From the NCBI GenBank assembly GCA_964504455.1, contig CAZDDY010000002.1:1-48261 (forward strand): a DNA stretch of 48,261 nt, given 5' to 3'. Positions 31,477-39,585 of this stretch are shown piece by piece. Source of the stretch: CAZDDY01 sp964504455. GTDB taxonomy: Bacteria; Patescibacteriota; Minisyncoccia; Phycocordibacterales; UBA9973. Every line of letters begins with the position of its first letter. Within the stretch, counting starts at the first letter, position 1. Made by a program: the position numbers and the translations under genes. A model generated the notes under the pieces. That model was not told the origin of the DNA, did not search any database, and saw only the letters and a list, made by a program, of their open reading frames with translations.

Positions 31477-31881
31477 ATGACAAAAACTTTAGATAAAAGC
31501 TTTTATAAAACAAAAAAAGGAAGTTCTGGTATTGGACTTTTTGCAATCAAGAAAATACCGAAAGGTAAAATGATTATTGAGTACAAAGGTATCAAAAAAG
31601 CTGACAAAGAAGTTGAGCACAACCTTACGCAATACCTTTTCAATCTTGATAATGGATATACTCTTGATGGTTCACCTAGATGGAATACTGCCAGATATAT
31701 AAATCACTCATGTATTCCTAATGCGGAAGCGTGGCTTATTGGCAACAAACCATATATAAAATCAATCAAAAATATAGAGCCAGGAGAAGAAATTACATAC
31801 GATTATGGTAAAGAATTTTTCAATGCATACATCAAACCTAAGGGATGCAACTGTCCAAAACACAAAAAGGCTAAAAAATAA
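31477..31881 (+). CDS. SET-domain protein (predicted lysine methyltransferase)
   Basis: The 134-residue protein is a minimal SET domain: GSSGIGLFAIKKIPKG at the cofactor-binding start, RYINHSCIPNA (73-83) forming the pseudoknot, EEITYDYG (104-111) with the active-site Tyr, and a short post-SET-like tail GCNCPKHK. It should transfer methyl groups from S-adenosylmethionine to a lysine. SET domains are common in eukaryotes and scattered in bacteria. The target is unknown; basic ribosomal or nucleoid proteins are candidates. A TATACT box is 10 bases upstream of the ATG. Confidence 0.88.
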   Translation: MTKTLDKSFYKTKKGSSGIGLFAIKKIPKGKMIIEYKGIKKADKEVEHNLTQYLFNLDNGYTLDGSPRWNTARYINHSCIPNAEAWLIGNKPYIKSIKNIEPGEEITYDYGKEFFNAYIKPKGCNCPKHKKAKK

Positions 31882-31907
31882 GACTGGTTGCTTAAAACCC
31901 GGGAAAA

Positions 31908-31916
31908 TGATAGAGT
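31908..31916 (+). promoter_or_regulatory. Extended -10 for leaderless secG
   Basis: TGA-TAGAGT ends 7 bases before the ATG at 31924. Confidence 0.65.
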
Positions 31917-31923
31917 AGTTGTT

Positions 31924-32154
31924 ATGAGTATCAACGCTCAGGCCATTCAAGTAATTCAGCTTAGCCTATCACTTATTGTCATATTCTTAGTGACTATTCA
32001 GCAATCTGAAGCAAGTCTCGGCTCCATCTCTGGAGGAGACACTACTATAACTCACCACACAAGGCGAGGCTTTGAGAAGTTTTTGTTCATTATGACTATT
32101 GTACTTGGCATCGCACTTTTGCTTGTATCAGTTATGCGTGTCATTCTCGGATAG
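31924..32154 (+). CDS. secG: Preprotein translocase subunit SecG
   Basis: The 76-residue product has two helices (about 6-26 and 52-74) separated by the loop QQSEASLGSISGGDTTITHH and RRGFEKFLF, the classic SecG pattern (S-E-A-SLG...HTRRGFEK). SecG assists SecYE in protein export. ATG 31924 is preferred over the earlier in-frame start because of the promoter. It precedes a solute-binding protein gene by 27 bases. Confidence 0.9.
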   Translation: MSINAQAIQVIQLSLSLIVIFLVTIQQSEASLGSISGGDTTITHHTRRGFEKFLFIMTIVLGIALLLVSVMRVILG

Positions 32155-32181
32155 TCTTTTTCATTACCTAGTATTTACATT

Positions 32182-33909
32182 ATGGAGAATAAACAAATGC
32201 AGAAAGGGCTGTTTGGCCGTTTTGCGACAAACATCTTAAACATTCAAAAGACGTTTTCAAGGCGTGAATGGATAGTTTATTATATTGCGGTTAGTGTACT
32301 TATTATTAGCACCATATCGCTTGTATTTACCTTAAATCATAAAAGTAAAGTTGCTATTCCCTACAGAGGTGGTTCATATACTGAAGGGATTATTGGAACA
32401 CCTCGGTTTATTAATCCTGTGCTTGCACTTACTGATGCGGACAGAGATTTAATAGCACTTATTTATAGTGGCTTAATGCGACGAACCCCAGAAGGTATGC
32501 TTATTCCTGATTTGGCAGAAAGCTATGAAATATCAGAAGATGGAAAAACATACACCTTCGTTATTCGAGAAGATGCAGAATTCCATGATGGAAGAAATGT
32601 CACCTCACACGATATTTCTTACACTGTATCAATGATTCAAAATCCCGATGTAAAAAGTCCAAAAAGAGTTGCGTGGGAAGGCGTATCTGTTGAAACACCA
32701 GATGATAGAACTGTTATTTTTAAATTAAAGGAAGCGTATGGTGCATTTTTAGAAACAGCAACTGTTGGAATTTTACCTTCTCATCTTCTTGAGGGAGTGA
32801 CTACAGAACAATTTAATTTTATTGACCTCAACATTCAACCGGTTGGATCAGGTCCGTATAAAATAAACAAAGTAAAAAAGAACGACTCAGGTGTCCCGGT
32901 AAGCTATGACCTAATTGGTTATAAGAAGAACACACTGGGAGAACCCTACATAAAAAAATTCTATGTTCGTTTTTTTGCAAATGAAGGAGAGGTAGCAAGT
33001 GCGCTTAAAAACAAAACTCTTGATGGAGCAGGATCTCTGTCTCCAGACACAGTCTCAGAAAATAAATTTGATACGACTATTCCCTTTGGATTACCTCGAC
33101 TCTTTGCACTCTTTTTAAACCAAAATGAACAACCAATTTTCCGAGAACAAGCGGTTGTTGAAGCTCTCGGAAAAGCCCTCGATAGACACAGGATCATCAA
33201 CCACGCGCTTTATGGCCTTGCTACCCCTGCATACACCCCAGTGCCCCAAGTTCTTTCTGGTGGAGAATTTATTGAAGCCACAGAGGAAGAACAGACTCCA
33301 AACTTAGAGGAAGCAAGTAAGATTCTAGAAAATGCCGGTTGGAAAAAAAATAGCGAAGGTATATGGGAAAAAAAGAAAGTCGGAACGCTTACATTTTCAA
33401 TTGCCACAAGTGATACGCCCGAGCTAACAAGAGCCGTGGACGAAATCAAAACACAGATAGAAAATTTTGGGGGTCAAGTACATATTCTTGTTTCAAATGT
33501 TGGTACTTTAAACCAAGAAGTTATCAGACCAAGAAAATTTGATGCAGTCTTTTTCGGGCAAGTTGTTGCAGACCAAAGTGATTTATTTGGCTTCTGGCAT
33601 TCATCACAAAGAACTGACCCAGGAGTAAATATTACTGGATACGCAAATCAAAAAATTGATACGATTTTAGAAAAACTACTTATTGCAAAATCGTACGAAG
33701 ATCAAGAAACACTTATTAAAAATTTTGTTGGGACAATTCAAAAAGATATACCTGCTATCTTTGTATACTCCCCTCAATATCTATATGTCGAAAACAAAAA
33801 AGTATTTAACAGAACATTTAACATTAGAGCCAACAATGCGGACCGATTCCAGAATGTACACAACTGGTATGTTGAAACGCAAAACGTTTGGCCATTATTC
33901 ACTAGATAA
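32182..33909 (+). CDS. Peptide-type ABC transporter substrate-binding protein (family 5)
   Basis: The 575-residue protein has one N-terminal membrane helix (about 32-52) and no lipobox. The mature part matches SBP_bac_5: GTPRFINPVLALTDADRDLI, IYSGLMRRTPEGMLIPDLAE and FVIREDAEFHDGRNVTSHDI are the signature opening of oligopeptide/nickel-type binding proteins. No permease or ATPase is nearby. It sits with secG upstream and RNase J 2 bases downstream. Peptide uptake is likely but not proven. Confidence 0.88.
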   Translation: MENKQMQKGLFGRFATNILNIQKTFSRREWIVYYIAVSVLIISTISLVFTLNHKSKVAIPYRGGSYTEGIIGTPRFINPVLALTDADRDLIALIYSGLMRRTPEGMLIPDLAESYEISEDGKTYTFVIREDAEFHDGRNVTSHDISYTVSMIQNPDVKSPKRVAWEGVSVETPDDRTVIFKLKEAYGAFLETATVGILPSHLLEGVTTEQFNFIDLNIQPVGSGPYKINKVKKNDSGVPVSYDLIGYKKNTLGEPYIKKFYVRFFANEGEVASALKNKTLDGAGSLSPDTVSENKFDTTIPFGLPRLFALFLNQNEQPIFREQAVVEALGKALDRHRIINHALYGLATPAYTPVPQVLSGGEFIEATEEEQTPNLEEASKILENAGWKKNSEGIWEKKKVGTLTFSIATSDTPELTRAVDEIKTQIENFGGQVHILVSNVGTLNQEVIRPRKFDAVFFGQVVADQSDLFGFWHSSQRTDPGVNITGYANQKIDTILEKLLIAKSYEDQETLIKNFVGTIQKDIPAIFVYSPQYLYVENKKVFNRTFNIRANNADRFQNVHNWYVETQNVWPLFTR

Positions 33910-33911
33910 TT

Positions 33912-35945
33912 ATGCCTAGAACACCAAAACCAAAAAAAACCCCTCTTTCAGCATTACTTGAATCATTAAAAGACGAATCAGTAATCCCAGAAAGAAAAAT
34001 AGTTGGGTCTCATCATAGAGGCGCAACTCAAAGTAGCAGTCACTTTAAACGACCACTCCCGCATGCAAAAAGTGGTACTTCACACGCAACGCACCATAGT
34101 AAAAATCGTCCTTCTTCAGGAAGGTTTTCCTCACATGGAGGAGCAAATTCTGGTACGCGACCTACACGACCAACAAAGACATTTCAATACCAAGAATTCC
34201 ACGACAAAGGTAGAAAAACAACACCACAAACAAATAAGAACATTGTATTTGCTCCACCAGCACCTGGCACTATCCGTGTCATTCCACTTGGGGGTGTTGA
34301 AGAAATAGGAAGAAATATGACTGTGATTGAAACTACTGACGATATCATTGTTATTGATGCTGGAATGCAGTTTAGGACAGACGACACGCCTGGAATTGAT
34401 TACATGATTCCGAATACCACATACCTCGAGGAAAGAAAAGATAAGATACGAGCAATGATTGTCACGCACGGTCACTTAGATCACATAGGTGGCATTCCAA
34501 TTGTTATGGATCGTATAGGAAACCCGCCGATTTACTCAAGAAACCTTTCAATCTTGATGATGCAAAAAAGGCAGGCTGAATTCCCTCACCTTCCACCACT
34601 AAACCTAAAGGCTGTTGAAAAAAATTCAACATTAACTCTCGGTAATATGAAAATTCGGTTCTTTGGTGTAACACACACTATTCCGGATTCAATGGGTATT
34701 ATTATTGAAACTCCATATGGTGCAATTGTTACCCCTGGGGATTATAAACTTGATCAAATTGATGGAGTGGTAAGTGATGAAGAAGAAAAAGAGTACAAAA
34801 TCTTTGATGATATGAACGTCTTACTTTTAATGACAGACTCAACGAATATCGAAAATGAAGGATTCGCTCTGCCAGAAATAAAAGTACACCAAGGACTAGA
34901 AAATCTCCTGAAAAAGATCACGGGCGGGAGAATCATTATTGCGGCATTTGCCTCACACCTAACAAGACTTATGCATGTTATAAAAACTGCAGAAGCAATG
35001 GGTAAGAAAGTTGTGCTCGATGGACGCTCAATGAAAGCAAACATTGAAGTGGTTATTGAAGCAGGGCTTTTTACTCCTAAAAAAGACACGATTATTCCGA
35101 TTGAAGAAGTCGATAAATATCCACCAAACAAAATCCTTATTCTTATGACTGGCGCCCAAGGTGAAGAGTTTGCAGCCTTAAATAGAGCAGCAAATAAGAC
35201 TCACCGAAAGTTTAGCCTCAAGAAGGGTGACACGATTATTCTTTCTGCTTCTATTATTCCGGGAAATGAAAAATCTGTTCAAAAGACAAAAGATGGCATA
35301 GCTCGACAAGGAGTTCGTATTATCAGTTACAGAACTCCAGGTGAAGATTTTGTGCACGCAACAGGACATGGAAATAAGGAGGATGTTAAGTGGCTCCACA
35401 AGAAAACCCATGCTAAGTTTTTTATTCCTATTCATGGACACCACTACCACCTCCAATTACATAAAGAACTAGCAATGGAGCTTGGGATGCCTGAAGAAAA
35501 TATTGTTGTTCCAGATAATGGAAATATAATCGAAATAATTGAAAATGGAACAAAAATAGTAACACGCAAAGATAAAGTCCCAGCAAACCCGATGATCGTC
35601 GATGGATTCTCGGTTGGTGATGAGCAAGATGTTGTTATTCGAGACCGCCAACTTCTCTCAGAAGACGGCATGTTTGTTATTGTTGCAACACTTGATAGTA
35701 AATCTGGAAAATTAGTAAAATCACCCGACATCATTTCTCGAGGATTTGTGTATCTCAAAGAATCTCAAGAACTTCTACGTGAAGCACGAAACATCATCAA
35801 GCGCACTACAGAAAAATATGGGTCACGCATAGAAACAATGAATAATGATCTTGTTAAAAATGAAATCGGTGAACAATTATCTCGATTCCTGTTTCAAAAA
35901 ACTGCGAAACGTCCTCTTATTATCCCTGTTCTTGTCGTCGTGTAA
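33912..35945 (+). CDS. rnj: Ribonuclease J with basic N-terminal extension
   Basis: The 677-residue enzyme is a metallo-beta-lactamase/beta-CASP ribonuclease for mRNA decay and rRNA maturation. The metal motif is HGHLDH (186-191), with GGVEEIGRNMTVIE before it, GHGNKEDVKWLHKKTHAKFF and PIHGHHYHL after it. The first 115 residues are an extension rich in His, Ser, Gly, Arg and Lys with low complexity, likely disordered and RNA-binding. The C-terminal domain is complete. It lies 2 bases after the binding-protein stop and 3 bases before the MFS gene. Confidence 0.95.
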   Translation: MPRTPKPKKTPLSALLESLKDESVIPERKIVGSHHRGATQSSSHFKRPLPHAKSGTSHATHHSKNRPSSGRFSSHGGANSGTRPTRPTKTFQYQEFHDKGRKTTPQTNKNIVFAPPAPGTIRVIPLGGVEEIGRNMTVIETTDDIIVIDAGMQFRTDDTPGIDYMIPNTTYLEERKDKIRAMIVTHGHLDHIGGIPIVMDRIGNPPIYSRNLSILMMQKRQAEFPHLPPLNLKAVEKNSTLTLGNMKIRFFGVTHTIPDSMGIIIETPYGAIVTPGDYKLDQIDGVVSDEEEKEYKIFDDMNVLLLMTDSTNIENEGFALPEIKVHQGLENLLKKITGGRIIIAAFASHLTRLMHVIKTAEAMGKKVVLDGRSMKANIEVVIEAGLFTPKKDTIIPIEEVDKYPPNKILILMTGAQGEEFAALNRAANKTHRKFSLKKGDTIILSASIIPGNEKSVQKTKDGIARQGVRIISYRTPGEDFVHATGHGNKEDVKWLHKKTHAKFFIPIHGHHYHLQLHKELAMELGMPEENIVVPDNGNIIEIIENGTKIVTRKDKVPANPMIVDGFSVGDEQDVVIRDRQLLSEDGMFVIVATLDSKSGKLVKSPDIISRGFVYLKESQELLREARNIIKRTTEKYGSRIETMNNDLVKNEIGEQLSRFLFQKTAKRPLIIPVLVVV

Positions 35946-35948
35946 AAT

Positions 35949-37091
35949 ATGCTTCGAAAAGTTTACACTGCAAGCTTTATATTTGCCTTCACCTTAGGCT
36001 TGGCTGCGTATATAAATTCTTCGTTTCTTGAACAAAGTATTGGACCAAAAAATGTTGGGATACTTTTTTCAGTTTCGTCCCTTTTGGCAGTATTATCCTT
36101 GGAAACTCTTCCCTTTCTTTTAACAAGATTTGGTAACAGGAAAATCACTACTTGGGCATTTATTGTATCGATAATTGGATTTATCCTTATTTTACTTTTC
36201 CCGCACATACCAATTCTTATATGGTCTGCATTTCTTTTGATATTGCCTACAAACTACATCATCACATATTGTTTTGATATCTTTTCCGAGCATTATCAAA
36301 AGAAAGAAGGTGCCGGAAAAGTTAGAGGATCCTATCTAAGTATTTCTAATTTAGCTTGGCTCTGTGCACCATTTTTGGCGGGAGTATTGATTGGTTCATA
36401 TGGATTCTTTGTGCTTTTCGGCCTTATTACACTTGTAAGATTGGTTGGGCTTATGTACGAACTACGCTCTTTTAAAGACTATAGTGACTCACCATATCTA
36501 AAAGAATCACCGTTTTTGTCCATAAAGCACGTCTTTGCAAATAAAAATGTAGCGCTTATTTCTATTGCAAACTTCTCTTTACAACTTTTTTATACATGGA
36601 TGGTTATATTTACTCCATTGTATTTGCAAAGTGTTTTTGGGTTCTCGTATGCAATTTTAGGTATTATTTTTACTATTATGCTTGTACCTTTTGTCATTCT
36701 GCAATACCCTCTTGGAACGATTGCGGACAAATTCTTAGGAGAAAAAGAACTTTTGACGTTCGGATTCTTAATAATGGCTGGAGCAACTTTTGTTTTTGGT
36801 AGACTTGATACATCGAGCATTATTGTCATTTCTCTTGTACTATTTGCAACACGTATTGGAGCTGCAACTGTTGAGGTTATGAGTGAGTCATACTTTTTTT
36901 CAAAAATAAAAGAAAGTAATATTGGATCACTTTCTTTTTTTAGATTACTGCCGGCACTTGCATATATTGTTGGGCCAATCACTGGATCATTTATTGTACA
37001 AAGTGTTGGATACCGCGGACTATTTACTGTACTTTCTGTTATTTTAATAACTGTAATGTTCTTTTCTCAAGAAATAAAAGACACAAAATAA
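35949..37091 (+). CDS. Major facilitator superfamily transporter
   Basis: The 380-residue protein has about 12 hydrophobic helices in two halves of six. The inter-helix loop after helix 2 (FGNRKITTWAFI) and its equivalent in the second half (IADKFLGEKELL) resemble the MFS loop signatures. The substrate cannot be deduced. It ends an operon with secG, the binding protein and RNase J. Its stop is directly next to the convergent 37092 gene with no spacer. Confidence 0.85.
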   Translation: MLRKVYTASFIFAFTLGLAAYINSSFLEQSIGPKNVGILFSVSSLLAVLSLETLPFLLTRFGNRKITTWAFIVSIIGFILILLFPHIPILIWSAFLLILPTNYIITYCFDIFSEHYQKKEGAGKVRGSYLSISNLAWLCAPFLAGVLIGSYGFFVLFGLITLVRLVGLMYELRSFKDYSDSPYLKESPFLSIKHVFANKNVALISIANFSLQLFYTWMVIFTPLYLQSVFGFSYAILGIIFTIMLVPFVILQYPLGTIADKFLGEKELLTFGFLIMAGATFVFGRLDTSSIIVISLVLFATRIGAATVEVMSESYFFSKIKESNIGSLSFFRLLPALAYIVGPITGSFIVQSVGYRGLFTVLSVILITVMFFSQEIKDTK

Positions 37092-37424
37092 TTAACTTTG
37101 TGTTAGCTCCTTAAAAGCTCTTTTTGCTGTGTCGAGATATTTATAAATCTGATCTGGATGTGCCTCAACAAGAGGCATATAATTCTCTTCAAAAAATAAT
37201 TCAAATGTTGGGTCAGTAAGATCACTTTCAAAAAATGCCTCGAACTCATCCTCAGTACTCTTCGGTTTTATTGAGCTAATTTTTTCAGCATGAGAAAGAA
37301 TACGAATAATCTCTCCCGGAGAAAAATTTTTCTTTAACTCTGGTACTGTTGTCATACCTTGAACTAAATGCACCGCTGCATCATGTAGTACATTTCCTTT
37401 CTCCTCTATTTTTATCTTGCTCAT
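37092..37424 (-). CDS. Hypothetical acidic helical protein
   Basis: The 110-residue product is all-helix in appearance and acidic, with DEFEAFFESDLTDPTFELFF in the middle and no membrane segment. No family is recognised. It follows the HtrA gene by 7 bases and so is likely cotranscribed with it. Confidence 0.6.
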   Translation of the reverse strand: MSKIKIEEKGNVLHDAAVHLVQGMTTVPELKKNFSPGEIIRILSHAEKISSIKPKSTEDEFEAFFESDLTDPTFELFFEENYMPLVEAHPDQIYKYLDTAKRAFKELTQS

Positions 37425-37431
37425 TTTTTTG

Positions 37432-38748
37432 TTAAATAGACTCTGGAGCTGCTGTTAAGGTAAGGGTAACATTTTTTTGTACACCACCTGAAAGAACTGT
37501 AAATATTACTTTTTGTCCAATATTTTTTTGTCTAATAATATAAGAAAAGCTTCGTGCTTCAGTAATTTTCTCTCCATCAATTGAAAGGATGATATCACCA
37601 TCTTGTATTCCAGCAAGTTGTGCAGGTGATCCCGCAACCACACCAGAGACTCCCTTAGCTGGTCCTTTCACCCAGATGCCGTAATCAACGCTAAGATTAT
37701 TTTGTTTTTGAATCGATGCTGTTATTTGCACGTAATGAATACCCACAAACGGTCTCACAATTTTCCCAGTATTTTTTACAGATTCAATAGCACTTTTAAC
37801 TACATTTATTGGCAAGGCAAAACCAATATTTTGAGATCCTTGTGCAACAGCTACATTAACACCGATAACTTCTCCATATAGATTAAGGAGTGGCCCACCA
37901 GAATTGCCAGGGTTAATTGCTGTATCAGTTTGAATAAGCTCATCTAGTTGTTCAAACACTCCTGCATTATTTCCTGCAGTAACTGAGCGTGACAATCCAG
38001 ATATCACGCCAACAGAGACTGAATTTTGGAATTCTGCAAGTGCATTACCTATGGCTATAACACTTTGTCCTAGTTTAAGAGTACTAGAATCACCAAGCTC
38101 AAGCGTAGGAAAATTATTTCCTTCTATTTTTATAAGTGCAATATCAAGAACTGGATCTCGAGCAACAACAACAGCTGTATAGGTCTTACCTTCTTTTGTT
38201 TTTACAGAAAACTCAGCATTGATATCACTAACAACATGTTTATTTGTTGCAATCAATCCATCGCGTGATACAAAAAATCCTGATCCTCCCCCTACTACTT
38301 GTTTTTCAGCTCCATTTTGACGAAGCTGTGGTACAAAAAAGAAACCAAACGGATCAAGTTGCTGAGAGTATTGTTCATATTTTGGTACTATCTTTGAAAC
38401 AGAAATTGCAACGACTGCTGGATCAGCTTTATTAACTGCTTCTTCGACACTTAGTTCTTTTCTACCTATACTCTTTTCTGAAACAAGCTGTAATGTAGCA
38501 TTTTCTCCATTCTGCATGACAACGGGCACAGTATCTCTTTGTGCAAGTTCCCTTTGAAATGTAGGCAAGAAAAGACTAACTATTTCTGACTTTAGAAGCC
38601 AACCGAGTGTCGTAAGGAACGCAATCGTTACAAATGTAGAAACAACAGACACACGAGCAACATGCTTAAAGAAAGAACGTGTTGTAACGTGCTCTTTTTC
38701 TAAATCTGTTATGAGTAAATCTTCTTCATGTGTTTCTTTTTCACGCAT
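37432..38748 (-). CDS. HtrA/DegP-family serine protease with PDZ domain
   Basis: The 438-residue protein has a cytoplasmic N-terminus, one membrane helix (about 31-50), a trypsin-like domain with catalytic His171 (ATNKHVV), Asp202 (LDIALI) and Ser283 (NPGNSGGPL), and a C-terminal PDZ domain (about 340-430, with GVVAGSPAQLAGIQDGDIIL). It degrades or checks misfolded exported proteins outside the membrane. A leaderless-type promoter (TGG-TATAAT) is 6 bases before the ATG. The small acidic gene follows in the operon. Confidence 0.95.
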   Translation of the reverse strand: MREKETHEEDLLITDLEKEHVTTRSFFKHVARVSVVSTFVTIAFLTTLGWLLKSEIVSLFLPTFQRELAQRDTVPVVMQNGENATLQLVSEKSIGRKELSVEEAVNKADPAVVAISVSKIVPKYEQYSQQLDPFGFFFVPQLRQNGAEKQVVGGGSGFFVSRDGLIATNKHVVSDINAEFSVKTKEGKTYTAVVVARDPVLDIALIKIEGNNFPTLELGDSSTLKLGQSVIAIGNALAEFQNSVSVGVISGLSRSVTAGNNAGVFEQLDELIQTDTAINPGNSGGPLLNLYGEVIGVNVAVAQGSQNIGFALPINVVKSAIESVKNTGKIVRPFVGIHYVQITASIQKQNNLSVDYGIWVKGPAKGVSGVVAGSPAQLAGIQDGDIILSIDGEKITEARSFSYIIRQKNIGQKVIFTVLSGGVQKNVTLTLTAAPESI

Positions 38749-38754
38749 ATGATG

Positions 38755-38763
38755 ATTATACCA
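38755..38763 (-). promoter_or_regulatory. Extended -10 for leaderless HtrA gene
   Basis: TGG-TATAAT on minus, 6 bases before the ATG at 38748. Confidence 0.78.
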
Positions 38764-38766
38764 AAT

Positions 38767-39585
38767 TTATGAAAGGGTAAACTCATTTATATTCCCGCTC
38801 AAAAAACCTTCAGAAATAAGGTTTTTTATGACATTCCGGGTGCGCCCTTTCGTAAAATTTTTTGTGGCAACACTAAGAGAACGAAAAGAAACAGCTTCCT
38901 TTTTCTTTCTATTAATCATATATCTGATAATTCTGCCTCGTAGTTCACGATTGGAACCCTTAAATGTTGTTTGTCTTGTATGTTGTGAACTTTTTTGGGA
39001 AAAATTACCTATAGTTTTTTTTATATATGACCCGTAATCCATCAACGCATAAAACCACTCTCGTGAAGACTCTGGAACTCTTGATTTTACAATAAAAGGT
39101 AGGAGCTCAGCATCAGAGACTTTCTTTTGATTTTTAAAAAAATGATGAATATAAACCGTTCTAATATTTGTCTCAAGACATATTTCATCTTTGTTATAAA
39201 TGAAGATCAAAAGAGCACTTGCTATATATGGACCTACCCCTGGGAGAGCAAGTAGTTTCTCTTTTTTATCAGGAATTTTTCCAAAAAAGTTATTTATGAT
39301 AATTTGTGCGGTCTTGTGAAGAAACAGTGCCCTTCGATTGTATCCTAAGCCTGACCACTCCTTAAGAACGCTTGATTGTTTTGCAGAAGCAAGTTTTTTA
39401 AGTGTTGGAAACTTCTTCAAAAATACTTTGTATTTTGGTAGCACTCTATCAACTTGAGTCTGTTGAAGCATAAATTCTGATACAAGTACATGATAAGGAT
39501 TAATCTTTCCTTCTCTCCAAGGCAGAATTCGTTTATGGTTTTTGTAATAATCCCAAACTACTTCTTGAAATTTTTTGTAAGCCAT
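38767..39585 (-). CDS. MutY-like A/G-specific DNA glycosylase without Fe-S cluster
   Basis: The 272-residue protein aligns with MutY at the N-terminus: LPWRE, SEFMLQQTQV with catalytic-type Glu37, the GLGYNRRA helix and the helix-hairpin-helix LPGVGPYIASALL. At the position of E. coli Asp138 it has Glu138 (CLETNIRTV). The four Cys that bind the [4Fe-4S] cluster of MutY are absent (MDYGSYIKKTIGNFSQKSS instead). The C-terminus is a winged-helix-like domain and not the NUDIX-like domain of MutY. It starts 28 bases inside the M1 peptidase gene end. Adenine or another base removal is inferred. Confidence 0.8.
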   Translation of the reverse strand: MAYKKFQEVVWDYYKNHKRILPWREGKINPYHVLVSEFMLQQTQVDRVLPKYKVFLKKFPTLKKLASAKQSSVLKEWSGLGYNRRALFLHKTAQIIINNFFGKIPDKKEKLLALPGVGPYIASALLIFIYNKDEICLETNIRTVYIHHFFKNQKKVSDAELLPFIVKSRVPESSREWFYALMDYGSYIKKTIGNFSQKSSQHTRQTTFKGSNRELRGRIIRYMINRKKKEAVSFRSLSVATKNFTKGRTRNVIKNLISEGFLSGNINEFTLS

